A DNA stretch of 64,000 bases. Origin: Caprella mutica (Eukaryota > Arthropoda > Malacostraca > Amphipoda > Caprellidae). The stretch lies in contig CANNZV010002523.1 of NCBI GenBank assembly GCA_947561585.1, positions 1 through 64,000 of the forward strand, read 5' to 3'. Shown here in pieces: positions 50,437 to 62,462 of the stretch (within the stretch, counting starts at the first letter, position 1; every line of letters begins with the position of its first letter). The position numbers and the translations under genes were made by a program. The notes beneath the pieces were generated by a model. It was given only the letters and a program-made list of their open reading frames with translations, was not told the origin of the DNA and did no database searches.

Positions 50437-52147
50437 ACTTCGTCCCGGTTGGCAATAAGCTGGCACTGCCATCTATGCTGGATTCTGAAGTTCAAGAAAC
50501 TTTTGCAGAACCTGAAGAATGTTACCGAACAGAAATCCTAACGAAACCGAACCCCTCATCTAATATGAAAAACGAACCGCCAAAGTCTCTTCGATTGGTA
50601 ACTAATAAAACTGATAAGATGGAACTATTTAATGCGAATAATGTTTCGCATCCAAATGGATTTAAAAATTACCATTGGAAGAAAAGTCATTCATTTGTCA
50701 TGAACGGGACCAATAAAAAGTATATGATACCTAACCATAATGTAAATAGACATATCAGAAACCAATCTGAAAATCGCCCGAAGAATCTACAGAATGTGAA
50801 CAAAGCTCTCAGTCAACCAGTGAATAGAGCGCCATTGAGTGAACGGAAAATAACTTCCACTCAAATTGAAAAGAATGACAAGAATCTAATGGGAAAAGTG
50901 CCAACAAAAACACAGGAGAAGATTCCATTTTGTTCTAGAATCAAACTAGGCAATGAAGTGAATAAATGTAAACCGACTCCAACTCTGAATATACCAGAAA
51001 TATCATCGGGTAAATTCCAAGCTCATGATAGTAATAAATACTTCAATAAATCACAAAACAAAACAAAATCCATGACAACAACTACACAAAAATCAAATTG
51101 GAAACCGAAAGATATCACTATTAGAAAGAAGCAATCCTTTGGAAAAGTAAACCGTTCAGAAACTGTTGGCAGATATTCGATTCCTCCTCTTGCTAAACCT
51201 GTTAGAAGTGTTTCTAATTTAAGTGAATTGATCAAATCAGGTGGAAATACTCATGAAGATAAAACGCATCACATTTATGCCACTATTGATTCCCAGCATA
51301 GTCATAAGAAAGCTGTTGAGAGAATGGATGAAGTTCTGAATGGAGCCAAATCTGTACATAATCTCCTTTCAACAGAGTATGACGTACCAAAACATACCAA
51401 CGGTAGTGACAGTCATTGCAGATGCTGCCCCTTCACTGTCAATGGAGTACATGACCATTTAACTAATATGAAAACATTATCTAAATCGAATAATGAGCTT
51501 CGATCATCAGATGATAATATGGAGTCTGGCTTCAACTCTGCAAATTATGATGATGAATTTTCAATTCACCCAAGTAGGTTAAGAACATTAGACATCAAAG
51601 AAGAAAAGAGAAAAACTCCGGATATTGTGAAATGTTCCAGAAGGAAACAAGCAATGTGCGACACTGCTGATAAAAACAGGATGAAACAAAAGGGAAAAAC
51701 TGTAGACTCTAGATTCCTAAGAGGAACAACTTCAACTAAAGCACTTAATTCAATATCTAATACTAGAATGACTGAAAATAAGGAAGAAGAAATCTATTCG
51801 GTAATAGACGACAGTCCACAATCTAACAATTTACTAAACACTCCAGATGGAACTTCTGAGCATTTTGGCCAATTGACTTCAAGTAACTTAGATTATGGCA
51901 TTTCATCTGGTTCAAACTCAAACTCATCTTCAACTGATTATAATAGTTCATCTTGTAGTTTATCAGGTCCTATAAACAGATCAAAATTGGAGCCTCCATG
52001 CCCTCAAAAAGTTACATTCTGTTCTTCAAAAGATGAATTAGTCTCTCTTGTATCTTCTGATCCAAATGCCTTAGTTTATGTCTACAAATACAATGGCAAT
52101 AAGAATTCTGCTGTTATTGGACAACCAGATGTTTATATTTTATCCAG
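50437..52147 (+). CDS. Second gene, large coding exon 2
   Basis: Opens after TTTTTTCAG and closes at CCAG followed by GTAAGA. It gives about 570 residues without a stop. The product is hydrophilic and rich in Ser, Asn, Lys and Thr, so probably disordered. Counting from the inferred start at 21544, tyrosine motifs are HIYATID (Y283), EYDVPK (Y317) and EIYSVIDD (Y456). YDVP is the type of site bound, when phosphorylated, by Crk/Nck SH2 domains; the others resemble immune-type or Shc-type tyrosine sites. A cysteine cluster HCRCCPF lies at about 329-335, and a Ser/Asn run at about 490-513. The last part (about 522-573, with QKVTFCSSKDELVSLVSS and NALVYVYKYNG) looks more ordered. I do not recognise the family. 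A scaffold or adaptor role is inference. An internal ATG at 50475 could be a start if exon 1 is wrong, but the frame is open to the acceptor. Confidence 0.88.
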
Positions 52148-52250
52148 GTAAGAATGTTTGAATAGTAAGTAAAAATTTGAAATAATATTATATGTATAAA
52201 AGTTTATACATAAAATTCTTTATTAATTTTAATTTACTTTCATATTTCAG

Positions 52251-52683
52251 AACCGACGATAAAACTTTGGATGCAACTGAAAAGCTGAAGAGACAAAATC
52301 AATCTTTGACAACCGAGGTTCCGGAAGAAAACAGCTCTCCTGATAATAAGAAGTCATCAAAATCATCCATTTCTAAAATTAATAGGATAAGCACAATTAA
52401 GGGAATCAAAAGCAACTTGTTTCAGAGATTAAAACGCACACCAGTTACCAAAGATGAAAATTTAAGAAAAAGTGGAAAGTCTGTAAAATCGAAAAACTCA
52501 GAGAAGCAGGATTCAGAGTCCCAAGGAGTTGTCTTCATTGAACCGAATTATAATAATGAAGATTGTTTACGAACAAATGAAACTGAAATTCGATTATCTA
52601 CTGAATCTAACAACTTATTTGATTACTCAAACAATTGGCAATATTTGGGACATGTTAATAATCAGAAAATTGTAGTCGATTAA
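52251..52683 (+). CDS. Second gene, last exon
   Basis: Opens after CATATTTCAG in phase 2, completing AGA (Arg), and runs to TAA at 52681. It adds about 143 residues: a Lys/Ser/Glu-rich tail with KLKRQNQSL, KINRISTIKGIKSNLFQRLK and KSGKSVKSKNSEK, and a more structured end, WQYLGHVNNQKIVVD. No domain is recognised. With exon 1 the coding sequence is 2,151 bases (716 residues). The intron at 52148-52250 is only 103 bp, against about 28.9 kb for the inferred first one. Confidence 0.88.
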
Positions 52684-53120
52684 ATTGAGATTCAATCTTG
52701 TATTTTAGTGACTAGCTTATAGAGTATAGACATATGAATAATAATGCAAATATAATTACAGAAAAATTATCAAAGATCTTAATTTTAATAGCAAATGCGT
52801 AACCAGTGTCAATTATATTTTAAGTAGTTTATTTTTATGCAATGCATTTTTAAATAGCCTCTTCAAGCAATCTGCACTAAATATTATTCAGGACAACTGT
52901 GAACTTTATTAATGTAGATATCATAGCTAGTCTGCATGGATTACGATTACCCAACGTCAATGGTAGTGATTCTTGTTCTTTACTATTTACAGGGTGCATT
53001 ATAGCAGGACTGACCTTTATGCTGTTTTGCACACTCAACCGAATATCTTTCTTTTTTGGAGTCGCTACTAAAATATTGCAATTTCATATCATCAATATGT
53101 AGTTATATCAAAAATATTAT
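52684..53120 (+). other. 3' UTR and downstream spacer
   Basis: AT-rich. No AATAAA lies close after the stop; the first good one is at 53256-53261, inside the next inverted-repeat element, so the polyadenylation site is open. A 67-codon frame at 52899-53102 has no recognised motif. Confidence 0.4.
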
Positions 53121-53775
53121 ATTACAATAAGATACACTAGTCTCGACAATTGCTATTTTCTCTGCAACCTGGTTTCGAAAACAGAAACTAGAATTGAAAT
53201 CAAGTAAGGACAATTGAGGTATGTTGTTTGCCTGACGTCATAACAGCAACACTCTAATAAAATCATAATTAAGACAATTGAAGAACGTAACATTATGAAA
53301 ACTGTTTATTTATTTCCATTATAGAAACAGTGATGAATCCATTCATGTTATTCACACTGCTCAACCTTGATTTTCTATTTATGTGTGAAGCCTTGTCACA
53401 AATCACTCGATTTGTGACAACAGCTCACAAAGCTTTACTCTTCAGTACCTACCCTACTAGGAATACCAATATTGATAGGTATAGCGACAATTGAGTGATT
53501 TGTGACGTGACGTAAGCAAGGGAACAAATTTAAAGAGAAAATTTGATGTTTAGCAGGGTAAATAATTTATTTAATATGTATTTATTTATTATAGTATGCA
53601 AATTAATAACTATTTTTTTACAAATTTACCTTCTTAAATTGTTGTAAATATGATTTTTAGTGTTTCTGTTATGACGTCATTCACAAAACATACCTCGATT
53701 GTCCTAACTATATTTAAATTCTAGTTCCCGCTTTTGGAACCAGAAACTGGCGAGAGTAGTGCATCTTATTGTAGT
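53121..53775. mobile_element. Inverted-repeat element with 150-bp ends
   Basis: The left end (53121-53275: ACAATAAGATACACTAGTCT, GACAATTGAGGTATG, TGACGTCATAACAG) is matched in reverse at 53650-53775. The centre has its own hairpin (CACAAATCACTCGATTTGTG, and AGTGATTTGTGACG at 53493). About 655 bp, no gene. TSD not resolved. Confidence 0.78.
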
Positions 53776-54774
53776 TTAATATCTTCGGTTATAGTACTCA
53801 ATATCGAGAAGATGACACATTTACCATTCTGGTTAAAAGGTTTGAAAAAATATATCAATAGCATCATGTGTAACACAGCTCTAATTGTTGGGATAATTTA
53901 ATGAAATTTATCATTTTCCAGAAAAAAGATCCTTGTAATATTGCCGAAAAATTCCATAAAAATATATTAATAATAATCAATTATTATATAAATCTCGCAT
54001 AATAAATTAAACATTGAATAGTTTCAATAGCTGTAATTATATACTCAGAAAATACAAGAAAAAATATTTTAACCTTTTTTATAGTAACTAAATAAATGAT
54101 GATTCTCGAATGTTTTCAATTTCGATATACCAGAATAGCAAACAATTTCATTCTTTCAAAGATTATAAAGTTTAAAAAATCTATGGATAAATAAGTAGCA
54201 ATTACACGTTGTACATTACAGTCACATTGATGATGACAACTGAAATGATATAATTTGTCAAGTAGAGATCAATTGGTATGATAAAAGTTATCTATTTGAG
54301 AGCTGAATCACTTTGCCTAATATTATAGACTATAAGTCGCCATATTTTCCCTCACATTTATCGTGATGTAATTATTTCTATTTACTATAGTTCAGTTGTA
54401 GTCATTTTTCTATTCCTAAGAACTATGTTGGTGAATCAAATAAATATATTAGCTGATGTAATAGAATGTTGAAGACATTTTTATTTATCCTGCCTCTATT
54501 ATAAAGTCACATCTAATGATTTTAATGATAATCATCAATTCATCATAAAAATTACAATAAAACTTTAAAAAGTTATTTAAAAAAAAGCCTAGATTGATAA
54601 ACAATTATATGGTTAGATTTTGAAATATTATGATTGAAGATATAGTTACCTTCTCAATTTAATCATTTGAGACCTTGTTATGATTTTTTGGGTAGATTGA
54701 GAATAATTATAAGGTATAGTAACGAAAAATACGCCGCCTGATTTATGTTAAACAATACCTAATCCTATATGTAG
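53776..54774. other. Intergenic spacer
   Basis: AT-rich, no gene or repeat that I can support. Confidence 0.45.
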
Positions 54775-55490
54775 TTGATAATGATGATAATGATAATCTT
54801 TATTGAAAAAAAATGTAACAACTATAACAACTGAATAAATATAACAGAAATAAGCATGGTACAAGATGAATATAAAATCAAGCCTATATGAAGGAGGAGT
54901 TCCTTGTTAGGCAAAATTTAATAAAAGAAAATTAAAAAAAACATCTGTAAAGCCTAAGCAAAAAATACAGCTTCCAATTCAGGGGTATAGATCAATTATC
55001 ATACTGATAGGAATTAATCAAATGAGGCTTCTTTTGAAGGTATTAATAGAGGTGGAGTTTCTAATTAACAAGGGTGTGGAGTTCCAGAGTCTTGGTCCAT
55101 TATGCGACAATGATCTCTGGCAGATAGTGAGTCTTTGAAAGGTAGGAGTTGCATTAAAATGATTTCTGGTATTATAATTGTGAAGTGGATAACTTATGGA
55201 ACCGTTCAGATGCTGCTTAAACATGCAAGTCCCTAAAGCATATTTATAGATATCATCAAATACTAGAATTTTAGTTTGAAAAAAAAGAGGAGAGGTATGG
55301 GCCATATAGTCGGACAAAGTTATAATTCTAATAATTTTCTTTTGTAACATAATCAATGGATGCAAATGTATATTTGCAGTATCTCCCCAGATGAGGACAC
55401 AATAGATAAGATATGGATAAATTAAACAATGGTACCTATAAAATTGAATGAACTTATAATAGAAACGTTCATATACTTTAGGAAACAATT
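54775..55490 (-). mobile_element. Non-LTR retrotransposon, 3' fragment
   Basis: The minus frame 55488-55018 gives 156 residues of the C-terminal part of a jockey-like reverse transcriptase: YPYLIYCVLIWGDTA (thumb-adjacent Y-P-Y-L-x-Y-x-x-x-x-W-G), LQKKIIRIITLSDY, HNYNTRNHF and GPRLWNSTPLL, then FKRSLI and a stop. The RT catalytic core and endonuclease are missing (5' truncation). On the minus strand the 3' end has AATAAAGATTATCATTATCA, that is, a polyA signal and a GATAAT-type tail at 54778-54810. It is more intact than the scrap at 50121. It lies between the second and third genes. Confidence 0.85.
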
Positions 55491-57345
55491 AATATCAAAA
55501 ATAATTTAAATAAATGCAGAAAACGCATGGTTTGTTTATAAAATTCAAATTTGTAATCAAAACAAAGAGTGTACAATCTTCTTCTTGAGCATCGGATTAG
55601 TGATTCGTTCAATTGTTGCTCACAGAGTATTAAAACACCTTAAAAACTAATTATAAAACATATACTAAACCGAATTGTATGTAGTTTTCAGAATAATGAT
55701 CGTAGACCTTAGTTCTATAATATTATGTTATAAACTCATTTTTTTCCCGGAGCCTGGAGAGGACCTTTAAAGCATTAAAAAATTTGCTTGGAGGAGACCT
55801 TTAATAATTGAGAATCCCTGATAACATTGCACTTTCGGGCCAATGTTGGCAAAGGAAAGGCACGATCGAGCATTGGCACGCCAATGCTATTACACACTGG
55901 GCCAATGCAATGAAACCGACACTGGACCAACGGTTGCCAAACAGCACTGGCCCAATGAAGTAAAACATTGGCTAACCAATCCAGTGATTTTTTGATGTAC
56001 CTTTATATTCATTATACTGGTCTACCGGTTCAATTTGGCAGTTATCGCCAGCAAATCAGAGAAGTTAGGTGCATACGATCTCTCCTAACTTTAATCATAT
56101 CAAATAGCCAATTTAATATCCTCAATCAAGTATATCTTTGAAATTGTATCCGTTTCTGGCAATTAAGTATAAATAGGCCTGTTATCCCTTCAATTATTAA
56201 TTTAACATTTTATTTATTACATTCATAAAAATGAGCTTGGACGATAGTTAATTCATATATTTCACATTGAAAATTCTACTTTCTATCTAATTTTAAATAG
56301 AAATATTTCTATTTGGATAAAATTGCGTATGTAAAATTATGGTTTCGACATTGAATTGGCAAGTGTTCTATTTTTTTTCTGACGTCGATCTGTAAAATGT
56401 ATTTGTAGGACAATTAATGCATAGATAGAAGTAACTGTCGTCTTCACGGCTTCTGTATAGCGTGATCTAATTAATGCACCTCTTAAATGAAAATAGTAGG
56501 CTACTGGCCGTAGACATGCATGATATCGGCACCGTTAAGTATTTCCGGTACCAATAAGTCGTTTATAGGTGGTTATACTGTTCAGGGCCGGTGGACATCC
56601 GTGAGGTGGGCCAACGTCAGGCCTTCGCTGGCCCAATACACGGAGACCGGCATGACAGCGTTCGCCCAGAGTTTCGTACTGTTTACTGGGAACTTCATAT
56701 TCAAAACCACCGATATACATTCATTTTCTTTGTGCTGAAAATGGAACTTTAAAGATTTCCCAGAAATGTAGAATATTGTGCATAATTTATGTTTATTTTT
56801 ATTACATAATATTCTATAACTAAGGTCTACGATCATTATTCCACAAACCGCATACAATTCGGTTCTTATTTGCTTTTGAAGTTTTTCAATACTCTGTGAG
56901 CAACAAACGAGCGAATCTCCAACCTGACGCTGAGAAAGAAGATTGTAGACTCTTTGTTTGGATTTTAAATTTATATTTTTTAACAAACAACGCGTTTTTG
57001 GCCTTCTTATAAGATATTAATTGTTTCTAAAAGTATATAAACGTTTCTATAATAAGTTTATCTAAATTCATACCTTTAAACGAATAATAAATAGATTTAT
57101 AAAACCAAATAGCTACCTAGTTGACAATCAAAACAAATGGTGTACATTCTTTTTCTTCAGACTGAAATTAGGAAGTCAAAAGTGAAGTAGGTTTCGTAGA
57201 GTTTGGATTATAAAAGTCTTTAAAAGCATATAAAAATAAAATTATGCCATCAAATTTTATGGGGTTTGCAGTTAAATGATAAGAAACATTAGCCTCGTTG
57301 AATAAGGCAATAAAAATATTTGCTTGGAGGGGACCTTTAATCTAT
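55491..57345. repeat. Complex dispersed repeats with inverted arms
   Basis: 55495-55750 and 56790-57060 are diverged inverted copies (AATGATCGTAGACCTTAGTT at 55694 against AACTAAGGTCTACGATCATT at 56819). TTTGCTTGGAGGAGACCTTTA at 55782 has a direct partner at 57321. The reverse copy of 1700-2080 sits at 55895-56300. The frames at 56520-56986 overlap each other on both strands and have no recognised domain. Confidence 0.65.
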
Positions 57346-57521
57346 ATATCTAGAAGCACCTTGACCTTGACCTGTTTAAATTTTTTATTAAATAAAACTT
57401 GGTAGATCAATTTACTAATCAGGCTCCTAATTTTCTGTTTATTATGACGGATAATGATCTAAAGTGGTAATAAGTGTGACTTTGCTAACATATATCTCAT
57501 GTGATGCAATCCTAACGTGTT

Positions 57522-57781
57522 TCAGTTTGTACCAGACACTTCTCTCACACACTTAGAACCAGCGCGGCATATTTTCGGAGAAACAATGTGAGCGCGCCAC
57601 CGAGCTTAGCAAGTTGTGTGTATTCCAGTTGTGTTGTACAGCAAGTTAAATTGTCTGTTAACATGATTCTAGTTTATTAAAATAATTATAAATAAGTTTA
57701 CTGTACTTAAAAACTCTCTGTTTATCTGGTTAATTTATATTTTCCTGGCTTTATCGCATCCTACCATAAATTTGATTCGCA
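57522..57781 (+). promoter_or_regulatory. Candidate promoter and 5' UTR of the third gene
   Basis: A GC-richer stretch (for example ACCAGCGCGGCATATTTTCG) stands out from its surroundings. TCAGTT at 57522-57527 is a possible initiator. Upstream ATGs at about 57588 and 57664 would give short upstream frames. The call rests on position and composition. Confidence 0.35.
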
Positions 57782-57860
57782 ATGACCGATAGTCCAAGAA
57801 GTGAAATGCTGAGGAATTTTCGGAAAACTACAACCTCCAATGGAAGTGATTCAAAACAAG
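57782..57860 (+). CDS. Third gene, first coding exon (partial gene)
   Basis: ATG in the context TTCGCAATGACC begins MTDSPRSEMLRNFRKTTTSN, continues GSDSKQ, and ends at CAAG followed by GTAGAT in phase 1. The piece is short, polar and Ser/Thr-rich, as at many N-termini. The join to 63816 keeps the frame. I do not recognise the protein. The gene continues past the window. Confidence 0.6.
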
Positions 57861-58376
57861 GTAGATATAGAACTATTGCTAGTATAAAGTTAACTAACTT
57901 GGATAGGTAATCAGACGGTTCTTTATAAACACTGTATTATTGTATAGTTTATACTTTATTGGGTCACTGGGTCACGCAGGTAAATTTAGCCTAAATTAAG
58001 TAATACCTAGTAGTAAAGGAGCAAGTACCTAAAGATGACGGACCACAGTCCTTTAACTTTACTTGGTTCAATTCCATTATTCCGGTCCGTTATGTTTACA
58101 GTTTACTAGGTAGCTTCATTTCTGGTATGTTAGGTATCTTTAGGTACTTGGTTAAATTATTAATATTTGACCAATAATTGGAATAAGAACATAATTTTGG
58201 AATCATAGTCCATAGATACCACATTAAAGGATTTAGGCAGAATTTTTTTTCATTTTTCAAAATGGATCACGTTTTTTTTATCAATTCTATCAATTAATAA
58301 AATATGCAAAATTAATGTAGGCTATAGGGTAAATGTCCCACTAATCGGCACTTTAAGCGACCAGAGTCCGTTGAAT

Positions 58377-58619
58377 CCAGTCTGTATTTTGTGGTAAATT
58401 CCACTGGCATGTCTGTGGAATATTCAATATTTTCCCTTTGAAAATAATATTCTGGCAAAGTCGGTGGATTTTTAACTATTTATTCCTGTGTTACCATTAA
58501 TTTTCGGTGGAAAAATGGGTAAAATGTTGGTGGATCAGCCTAATTACTGGAAATTTATGGTGGATTTTTTCAGCTTTTTCAAATAGTCAGTGGAATTTTG
58601 TGCACCAAATGCAGACCAG
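58377..58619 (-). mobile_element. MITE family B, copy 1 (inverted, diverged)
   Basis: It begins CCAGTCTGTATTTTGTGG and ends CACCAAATGCAGACCAG. Its sequence matches the reverse complement of the next copy, which starts at 58616, so the two share CCAG at the junction. Confidence 0.75.
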
Positions 58620-58860
58620 TTTGTATTTGGTGCACTCAACTCCTGACTAAATTGACTTTTTCAAAAATCTGAGAAATAGCTGCCAACATTTTTCATCAAT
58701 TTGTCTAGTCCTCCAACATTTTTCCAGTTTCCCCTCCCAAAATTAATAGTAATATAGGATTTAATAGCTAAATATCCACAGACATTGCAGGAATTTTTTT
58801 ATTAGAGAAATTGAATATCTTCTGATATATCATTGGAATTTACCACCAAATACAATCTGG
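58616..58860 (+). mobile_element. MITE family B, copy 2
   Basis: 245 bp from CCAGTTTGTATTTGGTG to CACCAAATACAATCTGG (17-bp TIR, one mismatch). It is collinear with the copy at 61826, including CCAACATTTTTCATCAATTT. No coding content. Confidence 0.85.
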
Positions 58861-61619
58861 AATGCAGACTGGCGTTGAATCGTATTATAAACACGATATA
58901 TAGCCAGTCTGTAGAATATGGAACATTTTTCCAAGACTCTCTGCGGGAGTTTTTGATTGAATTTTTAGAAATTGGAGATCTCTGCGGGAGATTTTGAATT
59001 AATTCCTATGTTACCATTAATTTAGCTGCAGGAGATTCGGAATCTGCTACTGAGAGTCAGAGAGTAACTCTCCCAAGTAATAAAGCATGTCCAAACTCGC
59101 CATTTTAATGGCGAGTTTGTGACAGTTATTTTGAGCCCTTCAAATGCAAATGGCGAGTTTTATCTATTTTTCTCCTATGCTACAATGTTATTTTGGAGAG
59201 AATTTATGAAAATTTGATCATTTTGGAGAGAATTTGTTTAATTTTGGAGAGAGCTGGAGAGACAAATGGCAAGTTTATGAGACATACTATTTTACTTGGT
59301 AACTCTCTTAAATTAAAATCTCTGCGGGAGAAGAGGCACATTCTGCAGACTGGATGTATAGTGTTAAAACTAAACCCCGATCAATATTGGAAAAGGAAAC
59401 TTTGAGGAATATTTTTACGTTCTCAAAAATGCTCTAGGTACATCGTATTGATTGTTTCAATAAGAAGCTTATAAACATAAATCCATTAATCACTAGTAAT
59501 CGTTATTTGAATTCCAATAATCAGCAGTATCAATTTGTATAATTGGCACAGTCTACACCAATGATCATTAAAATTCACTTTTCGGCACTGTAGGAGGTAC
59601 TGCTCTAGAATAACTTTCGGTCATTAAGAAACTGGTAAATGGTTGACATAAACAGAAATTTAACATTACGGTAAATATTACAAATATGAAAACTGTGAAG
59701 ATAAGATTAACATGTTGTTATTATTATATTTTATTTAGAACTGCTTGCCGTTAATCCAATCTAATAGGAGTTCGTCATAATTAACATATATGATAAATAT
59801 TTATATCGTTCCACTCAGTACTGAACGTATGAGAACTTGAGTGGTTTCTCATATAATTTGTAAATTTAAATAATAAATTGGTTCTCAAAATACATCACAA
59901 AATACGATATATGTGTTCAGCTAATGTTATATATCACAATAATATTATCACATAGATTCATTTGCTCAGGTACAGTCAAAGAAAAGTATATCAATAGTAT
60001 ATTTTTGACAGTTTACTAATTTCACATTTGCAAATATTATTTTTACTAATTGTAATGCTTGTAGATATTTTATAATTGGTTTGGGTACATGACGATAAAC
60101 TTACAGAATTTGAAAATAATAGGACATAAGATAACAGTGATCAGATAAATTATTATAATTAGACTTTTCTTTGATTCAGTAAAACTCTTCTATAGTGAAC
60201 TTCAACTAGTTCACTATAGATTTTTAATAAGATGAATAGAAAACGATCATTTTCATGGCAGACTATAGTAAATAATTTATTTCTTTTTGAAATAAATTCT
60301 ATATACAGGGTATTTTATTTCTCAGAACTCTAAAATCCGGATGGTTCGCTACACTTGACTTCATTATAGAGGAGTTGCACTGGTAGAACTCCTCTTTCAT
60401 GAAATTGACTAATTTACTATATGCAGATTCATAGAAAACTAAAGAATTTTTGTGGCAGACTAAACTAAATATTTTCGCTATAGATGTAAGTTTGCTATGT
60501 AGGAATCTACTATACTGTTATACAATATACATGATGATTTACTATACAGGAGTTCACTATAGAGGAGTTTCACTGTATTACCTACAAAAAAGTATTTACA
60601 TAATAAAATATATAAATAAGGAAATTATAGAAACACAATAAATCATTTAATTGTTACTTATTTTTACTGCATTGATTGTATTTACATTTGCCCATCGCTA
60701 TAATTGAACTTAGGTCCACGTATAGTTCGTACAGGTGCTGCTGACGAATCCGATCGTTTTTACTTGCAGCAAAAAGGTTGTGATATTGTTGAACCGGCCC
60801 TGTGCCGATTTTATGATTGAAGATTCATGATTCGACACCCATGGGTGCCGATTCTTAGATTACATGAAATCCGGCACCCATGACGATCAATGAAATTTAT
60901 TTGAATAACTTCGAAATGATTGAATTTTTACCTTGTAATTAACATTCCTGACATAAATATATACATAAAATGTAAAGTTACTTAAATGTATAAAAGTCCA
61001 CTAATCGGCACAGGGGGCGGATTTAACAAAAACTCCGTATTCCATGATTCAAAAGTCGGCACCCTAAAAATATAATAAATAATGCCTGTAAAACATTAAC
61101 TGAAATATCACATTCATTCTATGATCTAAAGGAAATGGAAGAACAGAAAAAGCGAAGGCTTATACCATATTTTCAATTAGAAAAGAGATGATCTTTATAG
61201 CATGTCACTAACGAATTCAACAGCTGAAAGATCACGTTTGGAATCACTCTCAACAAAAACTAATGATGAACAGTTGTTATTTGACATATGTCTGTGATAT
61301 CTTTATCACTTATTAGCTGAAACCTAAACCAATGCAAAAAAGTGATGTTTCAAAGCGAGTGATTGGCTGAAGGCTTATTATTTTGAATTTCTGTGTGTAG
61401 GTGCCGATTATTGAAAGGTGCCGATTCAGCACACTCTTACCCTAACATTAATATTATCATTTATAAGGTGGTTTTTTTTATAAAATACTAGCCTTAAGCA
61501 AATATTTTTTGAAACTAAAAAATGTATTCTGGTCCTTCAACTTTACGTCTTCACCCAGACTGCATGAACTGGTAAAGTGTTCTCCATGTAATCTTCTGTT
61601 TTGGCTTCTGTTCTCCACT

Positions 61620-62462
61620 CAGACTACTCTGGAAGATAGGGTTAAATACCTTAGATTAACAGATGAATTTTAGAGGCTAAATGCTGCAGATTATACAGTT
61701 TCCATTAATTTATTACTCGGCCTTACTGTATTTTAAGGTTTGCTAAACTCCAACAGAGAGATTAATCCATCAGAAAAGACCAGAGAGTAAGACTGTTCTC
61801 AGTAAAATGCATGTAAATATACCCCCCAGTTTGTATTTGGTGCACTGAACTTTTTCAAAAATTTGAGAAATAGCTGCCAACATTTTTCATCAATTTGTCT
61901 AGTCCTCCAACATTTTTCCAATTTCCCCTCCCAAAATTAATGGTAATATAGGAATTAATAGGTAAATATCCTCCGTCATAGCAGTAATTTTTTTGTTAGA
62001 GAAATTGAATATCTCCCGATATATCATTGGAATTTATCACCAAATACAATCTGGTATACCCCATGTTACAGAGTAGGGTCACGCAGGTAAATTGCAGCCC
62101 TTTTATTTTTTATTGCGGCCCTATCAAGATAGTTTTCAGAGAATGTTCATTGAGTCGCCAATAGCCTATATCTTTTTTTTTTTCAAAAATAAGTCAATAA
62201 TAATTAGTAATGCAGTCGCCAGTCTGCATAATGCATCTCTTCTCCCGCAGAGATTTTAATTTGAGAGACAGTTACTCTCTGACTCCCACTCTGGAAAAAG
62301 TAGTCTTTTCTGATGGATTAATTACTCTGTTGGAGCTTAGCAAACCTTAAAATACATTAATAAATTAATGGAAACTGCATAATCCGCAGCATTTGGCCTA
62401 TAAAATTCATCTGTTAGCCTTATGTATTTTCCAGAGTGGTCTGACTCAGTAGCAGATTCGAC
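61620..62462. mobile_element. Older inverted-repeat element split by a MITE
   Basis: The arm at 61620-61800 (TCTGGAAGATAGGG, CAGATGAATTTTAGAGGCTA, AACTCCAACAGAG) is complemented at 62268-62462. The MITE at 61826-62054 sits between the arms. Confidence 0.7.
61826..62054 (+). mobile_element. MITE family B, copy 3, with 8-bp target duplication
   Basis: 229 bp, same TIRs as copy 2. It is flanked directly by TATACCCC at 61818-61825 and 62055-62062. An 8-bp duplication fits the hAT superfamily, although P-type elements also make 8 bp. Non-autonomous. Confidence 0.9.

Larger units (their letters stand above)
58332..61443. mobile_element. Possible 3.1-kb composite element
   Basis: It begins AGGGTAAATGTCCCACTAAT then CGGCAC. 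It ends GGTGCCGATTCAGCACACTC then TTACCCT, an imperfect inverted match. GTGCCGAT/ATCGGCAC blocks recur inside (60793, 60830, 61010, 61400). No transposase frame is seen, and no TSD is clear. Confidence 0.4.

Noticed and set aside
56520..56986. Frames of 61-134 codons on both strands
   Set aside because: They overlap each other in a region of dispersed inverted repeats and show no domain.
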